The notes below the pieces were generated by a model. The model was not told the origin of the DNA and did no database searches. It saw only the letters and a program-made list of their open reading frames with translations. This document shows, in pieces, positions 31,810 to 39,919 of a DNA stretch of 50,167 nt. Source of the DNA: a virus. A program made the position numbers and the translations under genes. How positions within the stretch are numbered: the first letter of the stretch is position 1; every line of letters begins with the position of its first letter. The stretch is taken from the IMG/VR virus record IMGVR_UViG_3300024505_000286, positions 1-50,167 of that record; one strand, given 5' to 3'.

Positions 31810-32237
31810 TGAAACTAGCAAAAGGAGATAGATTCAAGAATTACATTGGTGAACTGTGTTTCATCAGCTACATGAGAGGAGACATCATCAAACTTACATA
31901 CATTGATGATAATTCATATGTAGAGGTGTGGGACAAGCAGGAGTTTATTGATGAGGTGAATGGAAATAGATTCTTCCCACAGCCTAAGGTGGTGATTAAT
32001 AGAGCCAATGTATCTACACATTTGGTTGAATATCAACTCAATATGATTGGTAAAACCATGGAGGAAACCAAGAAAGAAAAATGGTATTCCACTAACACCA
32101 TGACTACCAAACAATATGAATTATTCAAGTCATATGCCATTCCTTTATTAAGGAAGGTGTTCAAGTTCAACAAAACTAAAGCTGAGCAAACCTTTCAATG
32201 GTTTGACCTGCAATTTGGCCTTCGCATAAAAGACTAA
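31809..32237 (+). CDS. Hypothetical protein after the polymerase
   Basis: A 142-residue protein, MKLAKGDRFKNYIGELCFISYMRGD, a small beta domain in its first half and helical from about 85 (TMTTKQYELFKSYAIPLLRKVFKFNKTKAEQTFQWFD). The start overlaps the polymerase stop by 1 nt. It could be a polymerase accessory or SH3-like factor; no family is recognised. Confidence 0.55.
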   Translation: MKLAKGDRFKNYIGELCFISYMRGDIIKLTYIDDNSYVEVWDKQEFIDEVNGNRFFPQPKVVINRANVSTHLVEYQLNMIGKTMEETKKEKWYSTNTMTTKQYELFKSYAIPLLRKVFKFNKTKAEQTFQWFDLQFGLRIKD

Positions 32238-32251
32238 AACTCCCCCAACCC

Positions 32252-32386
32252 ATGACTTATTTATTTATTGCGATCCTTGTGATCGTATGGATATGGATTG
32301 CCTATGAGATAATCCATGCTCCAACAATGAAAGAGAATAATGACGCAGATGATGATCCAACAACAACATTTTGGCACGAAGACTAA
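32252..32386 (+). CDS. Small single-pass membrane protein
   Basis: A 44-residue protein, MTYLFIAILVIVWIWIAYEII, with one strong N-terminal membrane segment (3-21) and an acidic tail (ENNDADDDPTTTFWHED). The stop TAA lies 11 nt before the next gene. Probably a membrane-anchored peptide; possible roles include holin-like action or host modification, but nothing specific is visible. Confidence 0.55.
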   Translation: MTYLFIAILVIVWIWIAYEIIHAPTMKENNDADDDPTTTFWHED

Positions 32387-32397
32387 CAAAAATTGTT

Positions 32398-32595
32398 ATG
32401 AACAATCCAATAATTTCTGAAGATTTTGAGCGGGAAAGTCTCAAAGATTCCGTATATTTGTTAGAAGAGCAACAGAGAATAATGCAAGAGATTATGGAAG
32501 AAGAGAATACACGTCTTCCAGCAACTGTGACAGTGATTTACGAGAATAAACCCCAGCCAAATGACCAACTTAAAGATAACTCCTTACCATTTTGA
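32398..32595 (+). CDS. Small acidic hypothetical protein
   Basis: A 65-residue protein, MNNPIISEDFERESLKDSVYLL, with a helical middle (EEQQRIMQEIMEEENT). The ATG at 32398 lies 11 nt after the preceding stop. It overlaps the start of the putative helicase loader by 35 nt. The function is unknown. Confidence 0.5.
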   Translation: MNNPIISEDFERESLKDSVYLLEEQQRIMQEIMEEENTRLPATVTVIYENKPQPNDQLKDNSLPF

Positions 32596-33190
32596 AGAGT
32601 TAATCAAGAAAAGTTATTCCCTAGATGTTATATATCTTTTGAAGCTGATAGAGCAGAAGTTTGATGTTCAACCTCTCTGTGAAGGGAGTATGAAGATTGC
32701 TGCGCTCTATCAGACTTTGATTAGAAAAGGACTCATATCCAACACTGATGAGAAGATAACAACATTGGGTGAAGAACTGCTCCAGTTTATGGAGACCAAA
32801 GAGGCTACAAAGATTATAAAGCGTAAGCCTGCTACAACAGAATTTGAAGAGTGGTGGAAAGCCTATCCAGGCACTGATACATTTACACACAAAGGAAAGA
32901 AGTTTACAGGCACAAGAGGCTTAAAACAGAATAGAGATGAATGTAGACTGAGATTTGACAAAATCCTTCTAGAGGGAGAATATACAGCTGGACAGCTGAT
33001 AGAAGCATTAAACTTCGAGGTGGCTCAAAAGAAAGAGAATTCTGTAAAGACAGGCACTAACAGACTTAGTTATATGCAGAACTCCTTCACTTATTTGAAC
33101 CAACGAAGCTTTGAACCATTTATTGAACTAATTAAAGAGGGTGGAAAAGTTGAAGAAACTGATAAACCCGTAGGAGGAACAGACGTATGA
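32561..33190 (+). CDS. Putative replisome organiser / helicase loader
   Basis: A 209-residue protein. The N-terminal half is helical (LIKKSYSLDVIYLLKLIEQKFDV). Residues 92-190 (EFEEWWKAYPGTDTF ... RGLKQNRDECRLRFDKIL ... LIEALNFEV ... NRLSYMQNSFTYLNQRSFEPFIEL) resemble the C-terminal domains of DnaD-like or phage replisome-organiser proteins, with the typical WWKxYP segment. It lies two genes before a DnaB-like helicase. Helicase loading is inferred from that location and resemblance. Confidence 0.45.
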   Translation: MTNLKITPYHFEELIKKSYSLDVIYLLKLIEQKFDVQPLCEGSMKIAALYQTLIRKGLISNTDEKITTLGEELLQFMETKEATKIIKRKPATTEFEEWWKAYPGTDTFTHKGKKFTGTRGLKQNRDECRLRFDKILLEGEYTAGQLIEALNFEVAQKKENSVKTGTNRLSYMQNSFTYLNQRSFEPFIELIKEGGKVEETDKPVGGTDV

Positions 33191-33366
33191 CACATGAACA
33201 ATTATTACAATATATTAAAGAACAGATTGCAACCCATCCTAAAATGAAGCCAGATATTCTCAGTTATTATCAGCTCTGTTTGGATGAGATAGAAGAGGGT
33301 GGTAGCCCAGAACATGAGCGTGAGTTATGTCATAACAGTATAGAAGAACTAATAAAAGAATCATGA
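33187..33366 (+). CDS. Small hypothetical protein before the helicase
   Basis: A 59-residue acidic helical protein, MTHEQLLQYIKEQIATHPKMKPD. It is coupled at both ends by 4-nt overlaps (ATGA), with the loader-like gene before it and the DnaB-like gene after it. Such placement suggests a helicase accessory peptide; this is inference. Confidence 0.55.
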   Translation: MTHEQLLQYIKEQIATHPKMKPDILSYYQLCLDEIEEGGSPEHERELCHNSIEELIKES

Positions 33367-34430
33367 GTTTTGAACTACTTAAACAAGAAGTGGAGCTTGG
33401 CCTAGCAGGGAGGAATAACGGTATACCCATGGGTTTTAATAGGCTAAATAGATATATTGGCATTCGTAAGAGCATATACTTCCTGGTGGGTGGTTTAACA
33501 GGCTCTGGTAAGACTAGCTTTATTGATGATGCCTTTGTTCTCAATCCATTTGACTGGTATATCAGCCAAACTGATCCAGGAGTGAAGCTACGCATCATAT
33601 ATCGCTCTATGGAGCGTTCTAGGACCTATAAGCTGGCTAAATGGGTGAGCAGGAAGATATTCATCGACCAGGGCATCATCATCCCTGTAAGCAAGCTATT
33701 GGGCTGGAATGAGAAGATGACCAAGGATGAGCATGATTTGTTCATGATGTATGAGGATTATATTGGCAGAATGGATGACATCATTACAATCATTGATGGT
33801 CCAGAGAATGCTGTGGGTATAGCCAAGGAGCTCAAAGCTCACGCTCTACAACATGGTAAGATAGAACAGGTGGATGAATATAACAAGCGCTATTTCCCCA
33901 ATCATGAGAATGAGATAACACTTGTGATTATTGACCACATTGGTCTACTAAAGACTACGAAGGACCAAACCACTAAGAAGCAGGCTATTGATAAGATGAG
34001 TGATGAGCTCAGATATGCTCGTGACTTCTATGGATATACGCCAGTGGTGGTGAGTCAGTTCAATCGTGATATTAGCAATCCCATCAGGATTAAGAATGGT
34101 GATGTTGAGCCTCAGCTAGAAGATTTTGCTGAGAGTTCACAGACACAGAATGATGCTGATGTTGTATTAGCCCTGTTTGATCCTATGCGCTATAAGGTGG
34201 CTGACCCAAGTGGTTATGACCTGAATAAGCTGAAGGACCAATATGGTGCTAAGTATTTTAGAAACCTTAGGTTGATAAAGAATTCCTATGGTGAAGATGA
34301 TGTGCGCATTGGTCTTGGTTTTATGGGCCAGATCGGTATGTTCAAAGAACTGCCTAAACGCAATGTAATGACAGACGCTGATTATGAGGCAGTGATTAAC
34401 AAATCCTATTTTTTAAATAACCAACTATGA
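33363..34430 (+). CDS. DnaB-like replicative helicase
   Basis: A 355-residue RecA-fold ATPase. Walker A is GGLTGSGKT (43-51), Walker B is TLVIIDHIGL with D191, and SQFNRDI near 240 corresponds to the DnaB H3/H4 region. The protein lacks the N-terminal primase-binding domain of bacterial DnaB (about 470 residues), as do many phage helicases. It should unwind the fork 5'-3' as a hexamer. It is overlapped by 4 nt on each side. Confidence 0.85.
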   Translation: MSFELLKQEVELGLAGRNNGIPMGFNRLNRYIGIRKSIYFLVGGLTGSGKTSFIDDAFVLNPFDWYISQTDPGVKLRIIYRSMERSRTYKLAKWVSRKIFIDQGIIIPVSKLLGWNEKMTKDEHDLFMMYEDYIGRMDDIITIIDGPENAVGIAKELKAHALQHGKIEQVDEYNKRYFPNHENEITLVIIDHIGLLKTTKDQTTKKQAIDKMSDELRYARDFYGYTPVVVSQFNRDISNPIRIKNGDVEPQLEDFAESSQTQNDADVVLALFDPMRYKVADPSGYDLNKLKDQYGAKYFRNLRLIKNSYGEDDVRIGLGFMGQIGMFKELPKRNVMTDADYEAVINKSYFLNNQL

Positions 34431-34645
34431 ACGTGAAATTATTCTCCACTTTTCCAAGTGAGAAAGAACCCTACTGGCAAATTGTATTATTACCCACAAT
34501 AACAATCCTGAGAAGTCCTGATCCTTTAGATAGATACACAGTGATCAACCTGGAGTGGCTTTTCTGGAGCGTGTCAATATTTACACATGACAAAGAAAGA
34601 CTATCTAACAGTGAGGATGACAAATCCTACTATACTAATATATGA
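34427..34645 (+). CDS. Small hypothetical protein
   Basis: A 72-residue protein, MNVKLFSTFPSEKEPYWQIVLLP. It is coupled to the helicase stop by ATGA, which supports it as real. Residues 17-60 are hydrophobic in patches (TITILRSPDPLDRYTVINLEWLFWSVSIF). It overlaps the next gene by 29 to 59 nt. The function is unknown. Confidence 0.5.
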   Translation: MNVKLFSTFPSEKEPYWQIVLLPTITILRSPDPLDRYTVINLEWLFWSVSIFTHDKERLSNSEDDKSYYTNI

Positions 34646-34832
34646 GAAGTATAGGGAGAAGCATGACCCAAATAAGCATGGACGTTTGTTAGGAGCACAG
34701 GAGCTGCTTACGTTTGTGCAAATGTGGCGTAATCCTCATGATATACTACAAGGCATCATTGAGGAATATGACACCAAATTTGATGTTGTGCATTTGTTAG
34801 ATAGAAACGGACAACTTATAAAACTATTATGA
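34587..34832 (+). CDS. Small hypothetical protein
   Basis: An 81-residue protein, MTKKDYLTVRMTNPTILIYEKYREKHDP. Another ATG at 34617 (residue 11), preceded by GTGAGG, would shorten the overlap with the previous gene from 59 to 29 nt. The segment LLTFVQMWRNPHDILQGIIEEYDTKFDVVHLL is helical. It is coupled to the SF2 helicase gene by ATGA. No family is recognised. Confidence 0.55.
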   Translation: MTKKDYLTVRMTNPTILIYEKYREKHDPNKHGRLLGAQELLTFVQMWRNPHDILQGIIEEYDTKFDVVHLLDRNGQLIKLL

Positions 34833-35905
34833 CTCTAAGAGACAAACGACAAAAGGAGTTTGCTGATATATGGATAAATGCTGGCAAGTTTGGGATACTT
34901 AATCTGTGTCCCAGATTTGGTAAGATATTTACCACCATCAACATCCTTGAGAAAACTAAACCAAAGAGCATTCTTATTGCCTACCCAGACACAAAGATCA
35001 AAGCAGCTTGGCAAACAGACTTTGAGAAACGTGGATATGATGACAGTGGTGTCACATACACTACACACATATCTCTGCATAAGTATAAGGACAATGCTTA
35101 TGACATGGTGGTGATAGATGAAATCCACTTACTGTCTGATAATCAATTATTTGCAACCAAGGACCTATTGAAACGCAATGATGTTGTATTAGGCCTGACA
35201 GGTACACTATCTAGATGGACAGAGGACACACTCTGTGAACACCTAGATTTGTGTGTCATTGCAGACTATTCAATTGAACAGGCTATCAAGGAAGGTGTTA
35301 TTGTTGATTATGAGATAGTTGTGAGAATGATTCCCCTGGATGATAAGATAAAGCAAAACTTCAAAGGCAAGATATGTACAGAGAAGAGGCGCTTTGATGC
35401 TTACACATGGGCTATAGGCAACGCTGAGCGTGAGGGTAAAACCACCATGTTTCTCAGGCTAGCAAGGATGAGAATAATCCAAAACAGCTTAGCCAAACGT
35501 GAATGTACAAAGAGAATATTACAGAATTTCAAAGATGAACGCATTCTGGTGTTCTGTGGTGTCACAAAAATAGCTGACCAGCTAGGCATTCCTTCCTATC
35601 ATAGCAAGAAAGGAGAGAAAGACACATTTGAGAAGTTTGCTGCAGGCCATGGTAATCATATGGCTGTAGTGAAAATAGGTAACACGGGGGTAACATATAA
35701 ACCTCTTAACAAGGTGATTATCAACTATTTCGATAGTAATGCAGAAAACCTGGCTCAAAAGATAAACAGGTGCATGGCTATGGAATATGACAATCCTGAC
35801 AAGAAAGCCAAGATATATATCATCTGCACAACAGAGGATGTAGAAAGGAAATGGCTTAAGAAAGCATTAGAATTCTTTGACAAAACAAAAATTAAATACG
35901 TATGA
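34829..35905 (+). CDS. SF2 helicase-like ATPase with altered Walker A
   Basis: A 358-residue protein of the superfamily II DEAD-like type. Motif I is CPRFGKIFT (28-35), in which the usual Thr or Ser after Lys is Ile; motif II is DEIH (97-100), motif III is TGT (124-126), and the C-terminal RecA domain carries ILVFCGVTKIADQL and a QKINRC motif VI (AENLAQKINRCMAM). Such helicases act in fork remodelling or strand transfer. The Ile should weaken Mg-ATP binding. It overlaps its neighbours by 4 nt on both sides. Confidence 0.75.
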   Translation: MTLRDKRQKEFADIWINAGKFGILNLCPRFGKIFTTINILEKTKPKSILIAYPDTKIKAAWQTDFEKRGYDDSGVTYTTHISLHKYKDNAYDMVVIDEIHLLSDNQLFATKDLLKRNDVVLGLTGTLSRWTEDTLCEHLDLCVIADYSIEQAIKEGVIVDYEIVVRMIPLDDKIKQNFKGKICTEKRRFDAYTWAIGNAEREGKTTMFLRLARMRIIQNSLAKRECTKRILQNFKDERILVFCGVTKIADQLGIPSYHSKKGEKDTFEKFAAGHGNHMAVVKIGNTGVTYKPLNKVIINYFDSNAENLAQKINRCMAMEYDNPDKKAKIYIICTTEDVERKWLKKALEFFDKTKIKYV

Positions 35906-36093
35906 AACTAGAAATTGAAAAAGTAACAGAAATTGGTAAAGAACCCTGGTATAGACTACTCAAAGATGGTGATTATGTCACAGGTTCTTATAGTTTGTTA
36001 TGGATAGAAGAGAAGTTTGAAAGTATGAAAAATGGTGTACCAAATAAATACTCAGAAATTTTGAGAAGTGAAGAAATTGACCTACCTTTATAG
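35902..36093 (+). CDS. Small hypothetical protein
   Basis: A 63-residue protein, MKLEIEKVTEIGKEPWYRLLKDGDYVTGS, with a beta-rich start and a helical, acidic C-terminal half. It is coupled to the SF2 helicase by ATGA. The function is unknown; it is often the case that such small genes accompany recombination genes. Confidence 0.5.
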   Translation: MKLEIEKVTEIGKEPWYRLLKDGDYVTGSYSLLWIEEKFESMKNGVPNKYSEILRSEEIDLPL

Positions 36094-36123
36094 CTCTAAA
36101 CTACATACATAAACTTAAAGCAC

Positions 36124-36795
36124 ATGTCAAGTAAACTCATCGCAATTGTGGGTCCCACTGGTACAGGTAAATCCACCTCTATCAAGCACCTAAATCCAAA
36201 AGAAACGTACATTATCAACGTAGCAAAGAAGGAACTTCCATTCAAAGGCGCAGACAAATTGTACAACAGAGAGAACAGAAACTATGATGAAATTGATGAC
36301 GCAAACCTGATTTCTCAGAGATTGCGCACACTTTCAAAAGATGCTCCGCATGTTAAGAACATCATCATCGAGGACAGTAATTACATTATGGGCTTCAACC
36401 TGATGCAAAAAGCCACAGAAACTGGTTTTACCAAGTTTACTATTATGGCTAGAGACATGGTTGATTTGTTCAGAACAGCTCGTAATCTCCGTGATGATCT
36501 AAAGGTGTTCTATTTCTCCCATCCAGAAACAGTGGAAGATGGTGGTGAGATAATTGGTTACAAGATCAAAACTGCTGGTAAGATGATTGATAGTCAGATT
36601 GGACTAGAGGGCCTGCTCACTATTTGTTTGTATACACATATTGAGGAGACCAAAGATGGTTCATCTAGCTATTATTTCGTGACCAACAGATTCAGAAAAT
36701 ATCCTGCTAAGAGTCCAGACGGTATGTTTAAAGACATCAAAGTGGAAAACAACCTACAGCTTGTAGCAGATACAATAGACGAATATTACAATTAA
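36124..36795 (+). CDS. Sak4-like ATPase (recombination)
   Basis: A 223-residue P-loop ATPase of the phage Sak4 / RecA-like kind. Walker A is GPTGTGKST (10-18), Walker B-like is NIIIEDS (79-85), and the C-terminal strand includes SSYYFVTNRFRKYPAKSPDG. Sak4-type proteins are single-strand annealing or recombination mediators that work with SSB; here SSB follows 34 nt later, which fits. The leader CTAAACTACATACAT resembles the late-gene leaders. Confidence 0.7.
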   Translation: MSSKLIAIVGPTGTGKSTSIKHLNPKETYIINVAKKELPFKGADKLYNRENRNYDEIDDANLISQRLRTLSKDAPHVKNIIIEDSNYIMGFNLMQKATETGFTKFTIMARDMVDLFRTARNLRDDLKVFYFSHPETVEDGGEIIGYKIKTAGKMIDSQIGLEGLLTICLYTHIEETKDGSSSYYFVTNRFRKYPAKSPDGMFKDIKVENNLQLVADTIDEYYN

Positions 36796-36829
36796 AGCAC
36801 ACATTCATTAACAATTAAAACGAAAAACA

Positions 36830-37693
36830 ATGATTCAAGGAGACAAAAGAGAACAATTACAATCGAAAGAATTTCCAAAGAAGGTGGGATTATTTGAAGC
36901 TGAAGTGGTAGCTATCAATCCTACACCAGAAGAATTTAAAGAAATCTTAGACATTGAACTTCCTGCAGATAACAAGGTGACAGAATACCTTGGCAAGAGT
37001 AAAGATGGCAATGCGTATTTGCGTATTGACGTTTGGCTTAAAGATGTTAAAAGCGGTGATAAGTTCAAGGCTACATTCTTCTTGGAAGACAAAGAACGCG
37101 AAAGCAGAGATGGTAGCAAGAAACAATATATCAACAACATTGGTAGAACAGCTTGGGCTGCAGATCCTAATGATTTGAATGAATGGTTTGTAAAGCGTGA
37201 CTATCGTGTTGCATATGTAGGAGAAGAAGAATTCTATGAGTTCCTCCGCACATGGTTAGGTAAGCTTGACTATATGAAGGACACCACTGTTCTACAGGCT
37301 GACTGGAAGAAGCTTATGAAAGGCAACGTTAGTGAGCTGAAGAGCCAAGTGGATGGTGCATATAGCACAAACATTGGTGCTCTTGCCACTGTTGTTATGA
37401 AAGAGAAGAATGGTGAGAACAAGGAATATCAGGGTGTGTATAACAAGGCATTCTTGCCAGCTTATGCATTAAAGAACTTCCGTCTTATCAACTATAACGA
37501 TGTAACATTACAAACAAGCCTTCGTGCTAAGAAGTTGAAAGACTTGAAACCTCATGAGCGTTTTGTAGTGAATGTTACAGGTGAATATGGATGCAGAGAC
37601 TTCTATGTTCTCCATGATATCAAGGAGTATAACCCAGATGATAACTTGGTTGCATCTGATGCTGTGCTCTCTGATGATGGTGATGACTATTAA
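36830..37693 (+). CDS. Single-stranded DNA-binding protein
   Basis: A 287-residue protein. Residues 15-100 (KKVGLFEAEVVAINPTPEE ... DGNAYLRIDVWLKDVKSGDKFKATFFLEDKE) look like an OB-fold, and the C terminus is acidic (SDAVLSDDGDDY), as in SSBs that recruit partners through an acidic tail. Larger than bacterial SSB, it resembles phage SSBs associated with Sak-type annealing proteins. A 16-nt start region (ATGATTCAAGGAGACA) is identical to that of the primase gene. It is followed by a terminator, so it is probably produced at high level. Confidence 0.65.
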   Translation: MIQGDKREQLQSKEFPKKVGLFEAEVVAINPTPEEFKEILDIELPADNKVTEYLGKSKDGNAYLRIDVWLKDVKSGDKFKATFFLEDKERESRDGSKKQYINNIGRTAWAADPNDLNEWFVKRDYRVAYVGEEEFYEFLRTWLGKLDYMKDTTVLQADWKKLMKGNVSELKSQVDGAYSTNIGALATVVMKEKNGENKEYQGVYNKAFLPAYALKNFRLINYNDVTLQTSLRAKKLKDLKPHERFVVNVTGEYGCRDFYVLHDIKEYNPDDNLVASDAVLSDDGDDY

Positions 37694-37711
37694 ATCCCTT
37701 AACCTCCAAAT

Positions 37712-37746
37712 AGCCCTCATCAAAGATTGGTGGGGGCTTTATTTTT
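37712..37746 (+). terminator. Intrinsic terminator after SSB
   Basis: AGCCCTCA (37712-37719) pairs with TGGGGGCT (37731-37738) with one G-T pair and an 11-nt loop, followed by TTATTTTT. It separates SSB from the DUF6165 gene, which starts 12 nt beyond the stem. Confidence 0.85.
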
Positions 37747-37749
37747 GTT

Positions 37750-38133
37750 ATGTTGACAATCCCAGTGAGCGTAGGAGAGCTGATTGATAAAATAAGCATC
37801 CTACAAATAAAAAGGAGCAAGATAAAAGATGAAACCAAGCTTGCAAAGGTTCAAACAGAGATCAAGGAACTAATGGCTGTAGCAGGTCCATTCTTAGCCA
37901 ATGATTCTATATCTGTCCTTTATGAGGACTTAATAGGAATTAATTCACAGCTATGGAATGTAGAAGATAAGCTGCGCATCCTTGAGAAAGAAAACAAGTT
38001 TGAAGGCGAGTTTGTATCTCTAGCTAGAAGTGTATACCATCTAAATGATGAGCGCTTCAATATAAAGAACAAGATAAATATTTTGCTTAATTCAGACATT
38101 CAAGAGGTAAAACAATATATTGATTACAAATGA
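37750..38133 (+). CDS. DUF6165 family protein
   Basis: A 127-residue protein starting MLTIPVSVGELIDKISILQIKRSKIKD. The pattern IPVSVGELIDK-ILQIK, then ELW-VEDKLR-LE, then EFVSLARSVYHLNDERF-IK-IN is that of DUF6165, a family known from bacteria, with no established function. It is helical and probably a coiled-coil. Its presence in the replication arm is unexpected. It is coupled to the primase gene by ATGA. The family call is from memory of its conserved pattern. Confidence 0.65.
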   Translation: MLTIPVSVGELIDKISILQIKRSKIKDETKLAKVQTEIKELMAVAGPFLANDSISVLYEDLIGINSQLWNVEDKLRILEKENKFEGEFVSLARSVYHLNDERFNIKNKINILLNSDIQEVKQYIDYK

Positions 38134-39134
38134 TTCAAGGAGACATCAAGTTGAGGCTCACTCCTCAGGCTGTGCTCAACAAGATATCAGAGTATGACAT
38201 ATTTAGGTTCTACATGCCAGATAAAAACTGGAAGCTCAATCAAGCCACCTTTTCCCCATTTAGGAGCGAAAATAATCCCTCATTTGTTATAGGGAATAAA
38301 AGAGGGACAATATCCTTTATAGATTTTGCAGATACCAGCAAGCGTGGAGATTGCTTCACATTTGTCAAAATGCTGTACAATCTATCCAATATGGATGAGG
38401 TGCTCAGATTGATTGATAAAGACTTTGGGCTAGGTTTTCTACCAGGCACCTCTACAGACAAGTATAAGACCATTCAGAAGGAATATAAGCAACCAGAAGA
38501 CCTGGGAAAGCGCTATTCTTTGATTCAGGTGGTGACACGCAAGTTCACAAAAGAAGAACTTGAATATTGGAACCAATACTATCAGAGCTTAGATGATCTC
38601 AGAGCCAACAGTGTGTATTCAATCAAAGAGCTATTTCTCAACAGGAAGCGTTTTCCTCTAAAGGACACAGAACTCAGGTTTGGTTATCTATATGATGGTC
38701 ATTGGAAGATCTATCGTCCTTTTGGAGACAAGAAAAGCAAATGGGTGCCCAATAATGTGCCTATTACAGCCATGGATGGTAAGGAGGATATAAAGAATTG
38801 TAGGGTGGCATTCATCAACAAGTCTAAAAAGGACTACATGGTGATGAAAAAGGTGTTTCCCTGCTGCTGTGCTGTCCAGAATGAGGGTGTAGCATGCTTT
38901 TCTGATGAGAATGTAGAATATCTAAAGGCCAACTCTGACAGGCAAATCCTGTCCTTTGATGCAGATGATGTGGGTGTTAGGAATAGTCAAATGATAACCA
39001 AATTGTTTAACTTTGAGTATGCAAATGTTCCACGAAAATATCTGACAGAAGGCATTAAGGATTGGGCTGATCTAGCAAAAGAGCACGGACTAAGAGCCAT
39101 TATATCGTATTTAAACGAAAAGAAACTTTTATAA
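38130..39134 (+). CDS. DnaG-like primase without zinc ligands
   Basis: A 334-residue protein. The N-terminal domain (FSPFRSENNPSFVIGNKRGTISFIDF, GDCFTFVKMLYNL) follows the CHC2 primase pattern, with Ser or Arg where the Cys and His ligands should be. The TOPRIM-like domain lies within about 225-320 with NEGVACFSDENVEYL, QILSFDADDVG (D-x-D) and TEGIKDWADLAKEHG. It should prime lagging-strand synthesis with the DnaB-like helicase. It is coupled to the upstream gene. Confidence 0.75.
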   Translation: MIQGDIKLRLTPQAVLNKISEYDIFRFYMPDKNWKLNQATFSPFRSENNPSFVIGNKRGTISFIDFADTSKRGDCFTFVKMLYNLSNMDEVLRLIDKDFGLGFLPGTSTDKYKTIQKEYKQPEDLGKRYSLIQVVTRKFTKEELEYWNQYYQSLDDLRANSVYSIKELFLNRKRFPLKDTELRFGYLYDGHWKIYRPFGDKKSKWVPNNVPITAMDGKEDIKNCRVAFINKSKKDYMVMKKVFPCCCAVQNEGVACFSDENVEYLKANSDRQILSFDADDVGVRNSQMITKLFNFEYANVPRKYLTEGIKDWADLAKEHGLRAIISYLNEKKLL

Positions 39135-39144
39135 ACAACAACAC

Positions 39145-39918
39145 ATGGAAACAAAAAAATCCTATTTAGCAGCAAAAGACATTCTGCTAAACGCAGCACT
39201 TCCTGCAGAAACAAAAACTTACAAGCCTGTTACACATCAACAGCTTATGGACCTGACATTAGAGAGCATACATGGAGCAGGTTTTGAATTAGAAGAAGAA
39301 ACATATTCAGCAGCAAGAGATGGTAATGTAGCAAATGGTAGATATACCATCAAGAATATAGCAGATAGCGAAATGCAGCTACAGATTGGCTGGCAGAATA
39401 GCTATGACAAAACTATGAGTTTGAAGTTTGCTATTGGTACACGCATCTTTATTTGTTCAAATGGTTGTGTATCAGGTGATTATGGTGCATTTAGAAAAGC
39501 ACACAGAGGAGAAATCCAAACATTCACACCTAACGCTATTACAGAATATATTAAGCAAGCAGGTGATGCTTTCACAAAGATTCAAAGCGAACGTGATGCT
39601 ATGAAGAATATGGAAGTGACAAAGCGTACAACAGCTGAGCTTATTGGTAGAATGATCATAGAGGAAAACATCATTGAGAGCACACAGCTTAACATCATCA
39701 GGGGTCAAATAGAGAACCCATCTTTTGATTATGGTGCTCCAGGCAGCTTATGGGAGCTCTATCAACACACCACATTCGCTATGAAGGAGGTTCACCCAAG
39801 CTTATGGATGAGAAATCATATCAACGCGCATTCCTTCTTTGTGAATGCTGCTGGTATTAATGTTCTCACGCCAGTGGTAGAAGAAATTCCTTTCACACAA
39901 TTAGAAATGCCATTTTAA
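39145..39918 (+). CDS. DUF932 family protein
   Basis: A 257-residue protein. The segments IGTRIFICSNGCVSGDYGAFRKAHRG and AERTTAELIGRM-type helices (KRTTAELIGRMIIEE), with the end SLWELYQHTTFAMK and NAHSFFVNAAG, match the DUF932 pattern found in phage and plasmid genes of unknown function, often near replication genes. It is followed 1 nt later by the UDG-fold gene. Any role in replication is inferred from location. Confidence 0.7.
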   Translation: METKKSYLAAKDILLNAALPAETKTYKPVTHQQLMDLTLESIHGAGFELEEETYSAARDGNVANGRYTIKNIADSEMQLQIGWQNSYDKTMSLKFAIGTRIFICSNGCVSGDYGAFRKAHRGEIQTFTPNAITEYIKQAGDAFTKIQSERDAMKNMEVTKRTTAELIGRMIIEENIIESTQLNIIRGQIENPSFDYGAPGSLWELYQHTTFAMKEVHPSLWMRNHINAHSFFVNAAGINVLTPVVEEIPFTQLEMPF

Positions 39919-39919
39919 T

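Noticed and set aside
37740-37747. TATTTTTG as a promoter -7 box before the DUF6165 gene
   Set aside because: It is the T tract of the SSB terminator, no TTTG lies 19-21 nt upstream, and the start site would fall inside the gene.
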